From Kribbella jejuensis (GTDB lineage Bacteria > Actinomycetota > Actinomycetes > Propionibacteriales > Kribbellaceae): 64,000 bases of DNA. The notes under the pieces are model-generated. The model saw only the letters and a list, made by a program, of their open reading frames with translations, ran no database searches and was not told the origin of the DNA. Shown in pieces: positions 49,004 through 57,004 of the stretch; position 1 is the stretch's first letter, and each line of letters starts with the position of its first letter. Where the stretch lies: assembly GCF_006715085.1 (NCBI RefSeq), contig NZ_VFMM01000002.1, positions 620,001 to 684,000 of the forward strand, in the 5' to 3' direction. The translations under genes and the position numbers were made by a program.

Positions 49004-50824
49004 TCACTGCTCCTGGGGGTGGGGCGGGAGGTGGTCGCCGTTGGGGGTGGGCGGGGTGCGGAGTACTTGGCCGGGGAGGATGAGATCGGGGTTGGGTCCG
49101 ATCACGTGGCGGTTGGCGGCGTACCAGTCGTGCCAGCGGGCGGTGATGGCTTGAGGCGTTGCGGTGGGGCCGAGTTCGCGGGCGGCGATGGTCCAGAGCG
49201 AGTCGCCTTCGCGTACGACGAGGCTCACGGGGACGTTCGGGCGGAGCTCGGTGTACCGCGTGGGTGCTCCGTCGGTCGGCCGATCCGGCACACCCACCCG
49301 CCGCCCACCAGGCCCCCGCCCCGAACCACCCGGCTTCCCGTCCGACGCCCGCCCCGAACCAGCCGCCCGCCCCACCCCCGCCGGCTTCCCACCCGCCTCG
49401 TCCGCGCCAGTCGTCTCGGCGGAGCCCGCCGCCCCGTCCGAGCCGGTCGTGGGGTCCGAGCCCGTCGTACGAGACGAACCCGTCGTACGGTCCGAGCCCG
49501 TCGTACCGTCCGAGCCCGCTTGGTTCCCGGAGGTGGCGTTGGAGCCTGCCGGGCGCTCGGAGTCCGCTTGCTTGTCGGAAGTGTTGTCTGACGGCGCGGT
49601 GGCGGTGCGGCCGGGGAGGGGCGTCGCGGTGGGGGTCGGCGGGGCGGGGGTGGTCGGGCGGCTTGAGGTGGTGGGGTGGCCGGGGGGGTTGGGGTCGGGC
49701 TGGGTGGGTGGGGTGAAGGTCGACGGGGTGATGGCGAGGGTGGACGCGGGCTCGGTGGCGCGGTAGTCGTCGGTGGTTTGGTGCGGGGTGCCGGTGCGCG
49801 AGGGCTGGGTGGTGTTGGCGGCGCCAGTACCGCGTGTGGTGGTGGGGGTTTGGTTGATCGGGAGGGTGGAGGCGGGCTCGGTGGCGCGGTAGTTGTCGGT
49901 GGTTTGGTGCGGGGTCGTGGTGTGCGGGGGCTGGGTGGTGTTGGCGGTTTGGTGCTGGGTGAGGGCCTGGGGCGGGTGGGTGGTGTTGTCGGTGTTGGTG
50001 CGGCGTGTGGTGGTGGAGGGCTCGCTGATCGGGAGGGTGGAGGCCGGTTCGGTGGTGCGGTAGTTGTCGGTGGTTTGGGGGCGCTGGGTGGTGTTGGTCG
50101 AGTTGGCCCGGGGTGGGGTGGGGGTGGTTTCGCCGAGCTTGAGGATGGAGGGCGGCTCGGTGGCTCGGTAGTCGGTTGGGGCTTGGTGGGGGGTGCCGGT
50201 GATGCCGAGGGTTGACGGGGTTTCGGTGGCTCGGTAGTTGGTCGCGTCTTGGCGTGGGGTGGCGCTGGCAATGCGTGGGGTGGTGTTGGCGATGTCTGGG
50301 GAGGACGCGGTCTCGGTTGGGCGGTGTGGGTTGTGGCGTGCGGTTTGTGGGGCGGAGGCGGTCTTGGGGCTGTGGTGGTCGCTGGTGATTTTTAGGTGGG
50401 AGGCGGCTTCGGGGGCGCGGTAGGTCGCGGGGAGGGCGGGGGTCGGTTGGGTGGTGGGGCGGACTTGGGTGGTGGTGGGGGTGGCGTGGGCTGCGGTGAT
50501 CGTGAGGGGGGTTACGGCGGCTACGCCTAGGCCGGAGCGGAGTAGGGCTCGGGCGGTTTTGGTGGTGATTCGGCCGGCGACGGCGCCTGCGAGTTCGCCG
50601 ACGACGCCGGGGATCTGTTCCAGGACGGTGAGTACGACGGCGAGGGTCAGCCAGGCGTACGCGATCCATGCGATCGCGCCGACCGCGAGGACGGTCAGGG
50701 AGTCCAGGTCGTACGTACGAAGCCCGCTGATCGAGCCGGCCGTCATCCAGCGCAGGAGCCAGCCGAGTCCGGCCAGTGCGAGGACCACGAGGGTGCCTTT
50801 GAGTGCCCGGATCATCGCGTTCAT
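49004..50824 (-). CDS. LysM-domain membrane protein with long repetitive spacer
   Basis: The 606-residue protein has two N-terminal transmembrane helices (LVVLALAGLGWLLRWM; LAVGAIAWIAYAWLTLAVVLTVL). About 350 residues of Thr/Pro/Asn-rich spacer with a recurring YRATEP-SxL unit follow, then a disordered Gly/Ser region, and finally a LysM domain (VVREGDSLWTIAARELG...WYAANRHVIGPNPDLILPGQVL). LysM binds peptidoglycan, so the protein may bridge membrane and wall over a long flexible tether. ATG 50824 has GGGAG eight bases upstream. It is first in an operon with the Rv3235-type gene. Confidence 0.88.
   Translation of the reverse strand: MNAMIRALKGTLVVLALAGLGWLLRWMTAGSISGLRTYDLDSLTVLAVGAIAWIAYAWLTLAVVLTVLEQIPGVVGELAGAVAGRITTKTARALLRSGLGVAAVTPLTITAAHATPTTTQVRPTTQPTPALPATYRAPEAASHLKITSDHHSPKTASAPQTARHNPHRPTETASSPDIANTTPRIASATPRQDATNYRATETPSTLGITGTPHQAPTDYRATEPPSILKLGETTPTPPRANSTNTTQRPQTTDNYRTTEPASTLPISEPSTTTRRTNTDNTTHPPQALTQHQTANTTQPPHTTTPHQTTDNYRATEPASTLPINQTPTTTRGTGAANTTQPSRTGTPHQTTDDYRATEPASTLAITPSTFTPPTQPDPNPPGHPTTSSRPTTPAPPTPTATPLPGRTATAPSDNTSDKQADSERPAGSNATSGNQAGSDGTTGSDRTTGSSRTTGSDPTTGSDGAAGSAETTGADEAGGKPAGVGRAAGSGRASDGKPGGSGRGPGGRRVGVPDRPTDGAPTRYTELRPNVPVSLVVREGDSLWTIAARELGPTATPQAITARWHDWYAANRHVIGPNPDLILPGQVLRTPPTPNGDHLPPHPQEQ
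49740..50430 (-). repeat. Six degenerate coding repeats in the LysM gene
   Basis: A CTCGGTGGCGCGGTAGT-like block (plus strand) recurs near 49750, 49880, 50055, 50165, 50230 and 50415, encoding Y-R-A-T-E-x-x-S-x-L units. Spacing is uneven (about 65-185 bp). The DNA between copies is GGTGTTGGCGG-like low-complexity sequence. Confidence 0.8.
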
Positions 50825-50974
50825 CCCGATTCGCTCCCGACCTGTGAGTTTGCCTTAGTTTGCTTTGGCTTGATCACTATAGACAGGTAATAGTTAGGCT
50901 TTGCAAGTCCTTAACGCACGCTGCGTCGATTTCCGCTGCGGAGAGTGACCGCCCGACCCGGTAGGTTCACGGGC
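50825..50974. promoter_or_regulatory. Divergent AT-richer spacer with tandem direct repeat
   Basis: This 150-bp spacer is clearly AT-richer than its surroundings. AGTTTGCCTT (50847-50856) and AGTTTGCTTT (50857-50866) form a direct repeat with a 10-bp period, just upstream of the LysM start. On the minus strand TTGCAA, then TATAGT 19 bp later, is a possible LysM promoter. TAGGTT (50962-50967) lies seven bases before the ATG at 50975, suggesting a leaderless message on the plus strand. Confidence 0.6.
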
Positions 50975-51523
50975 ATGCGGTGGGATGCGTTATTCGCGGA
51001 CCTGGAGTCGCAGTTCGAGGCGCTCCAGGACAGTGATCTGTACGGCGAGGTGGCGGACCGGATCCGCGCCGAGGTCGGGAAGATCACTGTGCTGGACCGG
51101 TTGCGCGGCGCGGTGGACACCGTCGTACGCGTGGAGGTGATGGACGCCGATCCGATCCGTGGTCTGCTCAGCCGCGTAGGCAAGGACTGTCTGTTGATCG
51201 AGACCGAGCGCTACGAGGAGTGGTTGATCCCGGTGCAGGCGCTGGTCGCCGTACACCGCCTGGGCCCGTGGGCGGAGCCGGCCGTCGGTGCGGTCGAGGG
51301 CAAGCTCGGCCTCGCGCATCTGCTCCGTGGGATCGCGCGCGACCGCTCACCGGTGACGCTGTTCTGCAGCGGCGGCGGACCGGTCACCGGCACGATCGAC
51401 CGCGTCGGCGCCGACTTCGTCGAGATCGCCGAGCACCCCCTGGATGCGCCACGCCGCCGTACCGAGGTCTACAACGTCCGCCTGGTCCCCACCCAGGCGC
51501 TCCGAGCCCTCCGCCGCCGCTGA
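50975..51523 (+). CDS. Conserved actinobacterial protein of unknown function
   Basis: The 182-residue protein is soluble and acidic at the start (MRWDALFADLESQFEALQDSDL), with VDTVVRVEVMDADPIRGLLSRVGKDCLLIE and a second similar stretch SPVTLFCSGGGPVTGTIDRVGADFVEIAEH. The two halves look like a duplicated small beta-barrel module. I do not recognise a named family or function. ATG 50975 is chosen over GTG 50945 because a TAGGTT -10-like hexamer lies seven bases upstream. Confidence 0.78.
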   Translation: MRWDALFADLESQFEALQDSDLYGEVADRIRAEVGKITVLDRLRGAVDTVVRVEVMDADPIRGLLSRVGKDCLLIETERYEEWLIPVQALVAVHRLGPWAEPAVGAVEGKLGLAHLLRGIARDRSPVTLFCSGGGPVTGTIDRVGADFVEIAEHPLDAPRRRTEVYNVRLVPTQALRALRRR

Positions 51524-51593
51524 CCGTCCGCCCGCTCGTAGGCGAGTCGCACAGTCGCAGCCGGCTGATGCGTGCGGGCCGCCACCATCAGCA

Positions 51594-51833
51594 CGTGGCG
51601 GGCAGGGGGCCCGCCCGCTCCCCGCAACAAGCTCACCACGAGACCCAGCGTCAGCCCGCCGGGTCTGCGGCTGGGCTGGAGTTGCGCGTCCTCCGGAGCT
51701 TCCGGCTGGCGGGCAGGACCCCGCCGCCGACGTCCCGCAACGAGCTCACCATCAGAACCAGCGCCAGCCCGGTGGGCCCCGCCAGGAGCTCACTTCCAGA
51801 CCCAGCGCCAGCCCGCCGGGGCTTGCGTCACTG
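51594..51833. repeat. Degenerate direct repeats downstream of the BldC-like gene
   Basis: Within the 310-bp gene-free stretch 51524-51833, blocks starting GGCGGGCAGG recur at about 51597 and 51708. An AGCTCACC...CCAGCGCCAGCCCGCCGGG-like block occurs three times, at 51630, 51743 and 51787. The segment GAGTTGCGCGTCCTCCGGAG (from about 51679) resembles the 3' end of the adjacent BldC-like gene (GAGCTGAGCGTCCTCCGGGG), so part of the array may be a duplicated gene end. No ORF is supported. Confidence 0.7.
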
Positions 51834-52082
51834 CTAGAGCTGAGCGTCCTCCGGGGTTTCTGCTTCTTCGCCGAAGGGGTGGGTGTCGATGAACTGTTTG
51901 GTTTCGGTGTAGAGGCGCTCGATGTACTTCTCCAGCTCGGACGACTCGACCCGCCACTGGCCGCGGCCGCCGATCTTGACGGCGGGGATGTCGCCGCGGC
52001 GGACCAGTGCGTACACCTGGTTGGCGGAGATGTTCAGGACCTCGGCGACGTCGGCGAGCTGGAGGAAACGCGGACCCGGCAT
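51834..52082 (-). CDS. Small excisionase/BldC-like helix-turn-helix regulator
   Basis: The 82-residue protein has a MerR-like helix-turn-helix of the excisionase group: FLQLADVAEVLNISANQVYALVRRGDIPAVKIGGRGQWRVESSELEKYIE, then an acidic tail. BldC and its relatives bind DNA direct repeats cooperatively and control development or envelope genes in streptomycetes. AAGGAG lies eight bases before ATG 52082 and CACTAT (minus strand, 52100-52105) is a possible -10. AGTTTGCC at 52118-52125 matches the repeats in front of the LysM gene. No integrase is nearby, so a phage excisionase role is unlikely. Confidence 0.88.
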   Translation of the reverse strand: MPGPRFLQLADVAEVLNISANQVYALVRRGDIPAVKIGGRGQWRVESSELEKYIERLYTETKQFIDTHPFGEEAETPEDAQL

Positions 52083-52274
52083 CGTCGGAACTCCTTCGGA
52101 TAGTGGCTGGTTCCTTCAGTTTGCCACGGTTGGCGCATGGACGACCAAGTTTGTCCCCAGGCCCCGACCGTGCCGGGACCCGCGCCATGACAGCCTGTGG
52201 ATGACCGTTCACGCCGAGCTCGGCGAACAGGCAGAATGTCCGCCGACAGGCGATCCATCCACTGGGGAGATGAC

Positions 52275-52934
52275 GTGGTCGAGACACAGGTGCGGAGCGG
52301 GTTCGGGGCGCCGGCCGCTCCGGCGCAGCGCAACCGGAAGGCGCGCTGGCGGGACGGCCGCCTGGTGCTCGGTGTGTTGCTCGTCGCCGTCACCGCGCTG
52401 GCCGGCGCGAAGCTGCTCTCGGCCGCGGACGACACGACCACGATCTGGGCGGCCAAGCACGAGCTGCGGATCGGCAGCCCGCTGACCGACGACGACCTGA
52501 CCACGGTCCGGGTCCGGTTCACCAGCAGCAACGACTCGAGCAAGTACCTGTCCGCCGACGCCGACCTGAAGGGCCTGATCGTAGGCCGGACGGTCGGACC
52601 GGGCGAATTCGTACCGAAGGACGCCGCCGTCACCAAGTCCGATCAGGACCGGACCGAGCTGCCGCTGTCGGTCGCCACCGGTCACCTGCCGCCGGACACC
52701 GCGGTCGGTGACGTCGTCGATGTCTGGGTGGTGCCGAAGGAGGACGGGCAGGCCGCGTCCCGGCTGTGGAGCGGTGTCCGGATCCAGCAGATCGACTCGG
52801 TGAAGGGTGTGGCCGGAGGCTCGGCGCGCAGACAGGTCACGGTCGACCTGGCCCCGGACGACCTCGGCCGTATCCCCGCCGCGCTCGCCGCGATCAACGC
52901 GGGCGAGCCGACCCTGGTCCGGAAGGCCGGCTGA
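52275..52934 (+). CDS. SAF-domain protein, CpaB/RcpC-like
   Basis: The 219-residue protein has one N-terminal transmembrane helix (LVLGVLLVAVTALAGAKLL) and a SAF domain (AAKHELRIGSPLTDDDLTTVRVRF...YLSADADLKGLIVGRTVGPGEFV), the pattern of Flp-pilus assembly protein CpaB/RcpC. GTG 52275 has GGGGAG upstream; a longer reading from 52197 is less likely. Its stop overlaps the start of the CpaE-like gene (TGATG). Confidence 0.82.
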   Translation: MVETQVRSGFGAPAAPAQRNRKARWRDGRLVLGVLLVAVTALAGAKLLSAADDTTTIWAAKHELRIGSPLTDDDLTTVRVRFTSSNDSSKYLSADADLKGLIVGRTVGPGEFVPKDAAVTKSDQDRTELPLSVATGHLPPDTAVGDVVDVWVVPKEDGQAASRLWSGVRIQQIDSVKGVAGGSARRQVTVDLAPDDLGRIPAALAAINAGEPTLVRKAG

Positions 52935-54211
52935 TGTCGATACCGGTCCTCCTCGCCGTGACGGGCGCGCCGTGGGAGGCGGACGTCGTACGGCGGGCCG
53001 AGCAGGCCTCGGGTCTCCGGGTCGTCCGGCGCTGTGTGGACATCGCCGACGTGATGGCCGCGGCCGCCAGCGGACAGGCCCGCGCGGTGCTGATCGCCGA
53101 CGCGCTGGCCCGCCTCTCGTCGGATGCGGTCGCCGCGCTGCACTCCCGCGGTCTCGTCGTGCTCGCCCTGGTCGACCCGCTGGAGACCGGTGCGCCGTTC
53201 GGGGCCGAGGACCGGCTGGCGCGGATGGGCATCGAGCGGATCCTGCCCGCGGACGTGAGCCCGGCGGACCTGGGCCGCGCGGTCGCCGATGCGGTCGAGT
53301 CGGGCCCGCCGGTCGCCAGCTCGCACTTCGCGGGAGGGTTCGTACCGCTGACACCGGAGGACGCCGCCAACCCGAAACCGCCCGCGTTCCCGCAGGGCAC
53401 GGGCCGGCTTGTCGCCGTCTGGGGCCCGACCGGTGCCCCGGGCCGGACGACGGTCGCGGTCAACCTGGCGACCGAGCTGTCCCTGCGCCGCGTGCCGACC
53501 CTGCTCGCGGACGCGGATGTGTACGGCGGCACTGTGGCGCAGATGCTCGGCATGCTCGACGAGACCTCCGGGCTGGCGGCCGCGGCGCGCTCCGCGTCCA
53601 ACGGTTCACTCGACACCGTGATGCTCGCCCGGCACTCCCGCGAGGTGAACCCGCATCTCCTGGTGCTGTCCGGTCTGAACCGCGCCGACCGCTGGACCGA
53701 GCTCCGCCCGGCGGCGATCGAGTCGATCTGGGCGACCGCCCGGACGCTGGCGCCGCTGACGATCGTGGACGCGGGGTTCTGTATCGAGACCGACGAGGAG
53801 ATCTCGTTCGACTCACTGGCACCCCGGCGCAACGGCGCGACGGTCGCGACCCTCGAGGAGGCGGACGAGGTGATCGTCGTCGGTACGGCGGACCCGGTCG
53901 GCCTGACCCGCCTGATCCGCGCGGTCCACGAGGTGCGGGCCGTCGTACCGTCGGTCGGCGTCCGCGTGGTCGTGAACCGGCTCCGCAGCGGCGCACTCGG
54001 CAGTTCCCCGGCGGACGCGGCCACCGCGGCGCTGCGGCAGTACGCCGGCATCGACCGCGCCGTCCTCCTGCCGTACGACCTAGGCGCGACCGACGCCGCG
54101 ATGGCGCACGGCCGGAGCCTGGCCGACGCCGCGAAGTCGAGCAAGCTCCGCAAGGCGTTCCAGCAACTGGCCGCCGAGGTCGCGGAGGCCTTCCATACTG
54201 TTCCCGCGTAG
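52934..54211 (+). CDS. CpaE/MinD-like P-loop ATPase
   Basis: The 425-residue protein has a receiver-like N-terminal domain (about 1-130, VLLAVTGAPWEADVVRRAEQ) and a ParA/MinD-type ATPase domain with the deviant P-loop GPTGAPGRTTVAVNLATEL and switch LLADADVYGG. This is the CpaE/TadZ arrangement, which in Tad pilus systems localises the secretion machinery. The CpaF ATPase and TadB/TadC membrane genes that normally follow are absent; a DUF4097 gene comes next after 66 bp. Confidence 0.85.
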   Translation: MSIPVLLAVTGAPWEADVVRRAEQASGLRVVRRCVDIADVMAAAASGQARAVLIADALARLSSDAVAALHSRGLVVLALVDPLETGAPFGAEDRLARMGIERILPADVSPADLGRAVADAVESGPPVASSHFAGGFVPLTPEDAANPKPPAFPQGTGRLVAVWGPTGAPGRTTVAVNLATELSLRRVPTLLADADVYGGTVAQMLGMLDETSGLAAAARSASNGSLDTVMLARHSREVNPHLLVLSGLNRADRWTELRPAAIESIWATARTLAPLTIVDAGFCIETDEEISFDSLAPRRNGATVATLEEADEVIVVGTADPVGLTRLIRAVHEVRAVVPSVGVRVVVNRLRSGALGSSPADAATAALRQYAGIDRAVLLPYDLGATDAAMAHGRSLADAAKSSKLRKAFQQLAAEVAEAFHTVPA

Positions 54212-54277
54212 AACCTCAGGGTCGATCCGGGGGATATCCCGACCGACAACGCGGCGCGGAGCTGCCAAGGTGGAGGT

Positions 54278-55072
54278 ATGTCTGACGTCCAGGGCCGCCC
54301 GCGAGGTTCGATGAGTACCGAGCGCCGCTACGGGATCGCGATCTCGGTCGCGCTGATCCTCGGCGGCGTCTACTGGGCGCTGACGGGGCTGACCTCGGGC
54401 GCCAGGTCCGACCAGAGCAGCTACCCGGTGGACGGCACCACGTTGCTGGTCAAGGGCGGGTCGGCGACGGTCGAGGTGCTGCCCGGCGACGGCACCGAGG
54501 TGAAGGTCGAGCGACAGTTCGAGCGGAACGTGTTCGGCTCGGACCCGCAGGAGAAGTACGACGCGGACGCGCACCGGCTCCAACTGGATGGTGGCGGCTG
54601 CGGGTTCTTGTCCTTCGGCTGCAAGACGAGCTACGTGCTGACCGTCCCGCGGAACGTGCAACTGACGGTCGAGAGCAACAGCGGTGACGTGACGGTTTCC
54701 GGCATGCGGGCGGGCACGACCGTGAAGACCAGCTCGGGCGACATCGCGGTGCACGACGTCGGCGGCCCGCTGGACCTGCGGTCGAGTTCGGGCGATCTGG
54801 ACGCGGACGCGCTGAATTCGACGTCGGTGACGACGTCCACGAGTTCGGGCAGCGCCACGCTGGAGTTCGCCGTCGCGCCGCAGTCGATCGAGTCGAAGTC
54901 CAGCTCGGGCGACGTGTCGATCGGCATCCCGGCCGGCGACGAGGCGTACAAGGTCGACACCAAGACGTCGTCCGGCGACGAGTCGGCGAACGTGAAGAGC
55001 GATCCGGCCGCGACCCGGGAGATCACCGCACGGACGTCGTCCGGCGACGTCAGCATCGACTACACCCACTGA
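54278..55072 (+). CDS. DUF4097 family beta-repeat protein, membrane-anchored
   Basis: The 264-residue protein has one N-terminal helix (YGIAISVALILGGVYWALTGL) and then a beta-helix-like DUF4097 region with a recurring T-S-S-G-D unit (SNSGDVTVSGM, SSGDIAVHDV, SSGDLDADAL, SSGDVSIGIP, SSGDESANVK, SSGDVSIDYT). Such proteins are thought to be extracytoplasmic adhesin- or sensor-like scaffolds; the function is unknown. ATG 54278 is preceded by GGTGGAGG. Confidence 0.88.
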   Translation: MSDVQGRPRGSMSTERRYGIAISVALILGGVYWALTGLTSGARSDQSSYPVDGTTLLVKGGSATVEVLPGDGTEVKVERQFERNVFGSDPQEKYDADAHRLQLDGGGCGFLSFGCKTSYVLTVPRNVQLTVESNSGDVTVSGMRAGTTVKTSSGDIAVHDVGGPLDLRSSSGDLDADALNSTSVTTSTSSGSATLEFAVAPQSIESKSSSGDVSIGIPAGDEAYKVDTKTSSGDESANVKSDPAATREITARTSSGDVSIDYTH

Positions 55073-55130
55073 GAGTGAGATCGAGGGTGGGGAGGGTGAG
55101 CGCGCCTGCGGTCTGAGTAGGCTTGCCGCC

Positions 55131-55778
55131 ATGGTCGAGGTGCGTGGTCTGCTGGTGGACTGGGGCGGCGTCCTCACCTCGGGTCTGGAGCCGGCGCTGC
55201 GGCGCTGGGCCGAGCTCGACGACTTCGACTTCGATTCCTACCTCGAGGCCGTGCTGAAATGGCTGCCGTCCGAGAACGCCGCGACCGCCGAGCTCAACCC
55301 GGTGCACGCGCTCGAACGCGGCCAGCTCGCGGTGCCCGACTTCGAACGCAAACTCGCCTCGATGCTCGTCCGCCGCGACGGTACGCCGGTACCGGCCGAG
55401 GGGCTGATCGAGCGGATGTTCGCGCACTTCGAGCACCAGCCCGCGATGGCCGCGCTGGTCCGCCGGATCAACCAGCGCGGGATCCGGACCGCGCTGCTGT
55501 CCAACTCCTGGGGCAACACCTACCCGCGCGACACCTGGGACGGCATGTTCGACGACATCGTCATCTCCGGTGAGGTCGGGCTGCGCAAGCCCGAACCGGA
55601 GATCTTCCGGCTGGCGGCCGGCCGGCTCGGCCTGGAACCGGCCGAGTGCGTGTTCGTCGACGACCTGCAACTCAACGTCGACGGCGCCCGCGCGGTCGGC
55701 ATGACCGCGATTCTTCACACCGAGTACGACGAGACCCGGCGAGCGCTGGAAGACCTGTTCGGAGCCGACCTGACGTGA
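55131..55778 (+). CDS. HAD-superfamily hydrolase
   Basis: The 215-residue protein has the HAD motifs VDWGGVLTS (motif I, with W and G in the DxD/DxG context), TALLSNSWG (motif II), and the lysine and acidic motifs RKPEPEIFRLAAGRLG and FVDDLQLNVDGARAVGM. The first motif lacks the second aspartate typical of phosphatases (DWGGV rather than DxDGT), as in haloacid-dehalogenase or epoxide-hydrolase-N-like members, so the substrate is uncertain. TAGGCT seven bases before ATG 55131 suggests a leaderless transcript. Its stop overlaps the GT87 start (GTGA). Confidence 0.88.
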   Translation: MVEVRGLLVDWGGVLTSGLEPALRRWAELDDFDFDSYLEAVLKWLPSENAATAELNPVHALERGQLAVPDFERKLASMLVRRDGTPVPAEGLIERMFAHFEHQPAMAALVRRINQRGIRTALLSNSWGNTYPRDTWDGMFDDIVISGEVGLRKPEPEIFRLAAGRLGLEPAECVFVDDLQLNVDGARAVGMTAILHTEYDETRRALEDLFGADLT

Positions 55779-57004
55779 CCGTGACCACCCCTGCTTCCTC
55801 CCCGACTCGTCCGGCAGGCCGCCGCGGCGTCGTGATCGCGGTGCTCGCCTGCGCCGCGCTGGTCGCCGTCGGCGCCTGGATCGCCCACCTGTACGGCGGC
55901 ATGATCGACCTGCGCGTCTACCGGATGGGCGGCTCGGTGCTGCTGCACGGCGATTCGCTGTACGACGCCAAGCTGCCCGGCGGCTCGAACCTCCCGTTCA
56001 CGTACCCGCCGTTCGCCGCGATCGCGATGGTCCCGCTGGCCGCCGTACCGTGGGGAGTGGCGCTGGTCGCGTGGACGACCCTCTCGGTGCTGTGCATCAC
56101 CGCGCTCTGGCGGACCAGTCTGCCCAAGACGTTCTGGTCGTTCGTGACCCAGCGCAAGCGGACCGCGGTGCTGATCGCGCTGACGCTGCTGTCGCTGCTG
56201 CTGGAACCGGTCTGGCAGACGATCCAGTTCGGCCAGATCAACCTGTTGCTGACCGCAATGATCCTGCTCGACCTGGTCCGGCCGAACGACACCCGGCTGC
56301 GCGGGTTCTGGGTCGGCGTCACGATCGGCGTCAAGCTCACACCGCTGCCGTTCCTCGCGCTGCTCGTCGTGACGAAGCAGTGGCGCGCGCTGCGGAACGC
56401 CGTACTCGGGCTGCTCGCGACGATGGCGATCGGATTCGCGATCGTGCCGCACCAGTCCTGGCGGTACTGGACCGACGTGATCCTGGACGCGAACCGGGTC
56501 GGCGGGATCGCGTACACCGGCAACCAGTCGTTCAACGGGTTTCTGCACCGGATCGGCGACCAGGCGAGCTGGGTGCAGCCGACCTGGTTCGTGCTGTCGG
56601 TGGTGTTCGGGCTGGTGGTGTTGTGGCTGGCCCGCAAGTACTGGCTGGCCGACGAGCGGGTGACCGCGATCTCCGTGATGGCACTCGCCGTGTTGTACGC
56701 GTCGCCGATCTCGTGGAGCCACCACTGGGTCTGGATCATCCCGCTCGGGGTCAGTCTGATCCGCGGTGTGAACCGCGTCTGGGGCCTGAACCCGGCGGTC
56801 GTCACCGGGGTCCTGTTCTACGGCCTGTTCGTACTCCGCTCGATCTGGTGGGTCCCGTACCGCGACGACCGCGAACTCAACTGGACCTTCTGGCAGTCGA
56901 TCCCCGGCAACTCGCACCTGATCGTCGGCATGATCGCCTTCATCCTGCTGATCGTCACCAGCCGCGGGCTGTCGAGAAGCTCAGGACGAGAAGAGCAGCA
57001 GTAG
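55775..57004 (+). CDS. GT87-family polyprenyl-phosphate-mannose-dependent mannosyltransferase
   Basis: The 409-residue membrane enzyme has about ten hydrophobic segments and the GT-C/GT87 pattern, with the acidic loop GGMIDLRVYRMGGSVLLHGDSLYD near the first helix and FTYPPFAAIAMVPLA. GT87 members such as PimE add alpha-1,2-mannose to phosphatidylinositol mannosides or related glycolipids. The precise acceptor here is unknown. The start is GTG 55775. Its last 24 bases overlap the convergent membrane-protein gene. Confidence 0.88.
   Translation: MTVTTPASSPTRPAGRRGVVIAVLACAALVAVGAWIAHLYGGMIDLRVYRMGGSVLLHGDSLYDAKLPGGSNLPFTYPPFAAIAMVPLAAVPWGVALVAWTTLSVLCITALWRTSLPKTFWSFVTQRKRTAVLIALTLLSLLLEPVWQTIQFGQINLLLTAMILLDLVRPNDTRLRGFWVGVTIGVKLTPLPFLALLVVTKQWRALRNAVLGLLATMAIGFAIVPHQSWRYWTDVILDANRVGGIAYTGNQSFNGFLHRIGDQASWVQPTWFVLSVVFGLVVLWLARKYWLADERVTAISVMALAVLYASPISWSHHWVWIIPLGVSLIRGVNRVWGLNPAVVTGVLFYGLFVLRSIWWVPYRDDRELNWTFWQSIPGNSHLIVGMIAFILLIVTSRGLSRSSGREEQQ

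Noticed and set aside
49740..50430. CRISPR-like array
   Set aside because: The repeats are degenerate, unevenly spaced (65-185 bp), in frame with a coding sequence and lack cas genes.
51834..52082. Phage excisionase / integration site
   Set aside because: No integrase, attachment repeats or tRNA gene lie nearby; the BldC-like reading fits better.
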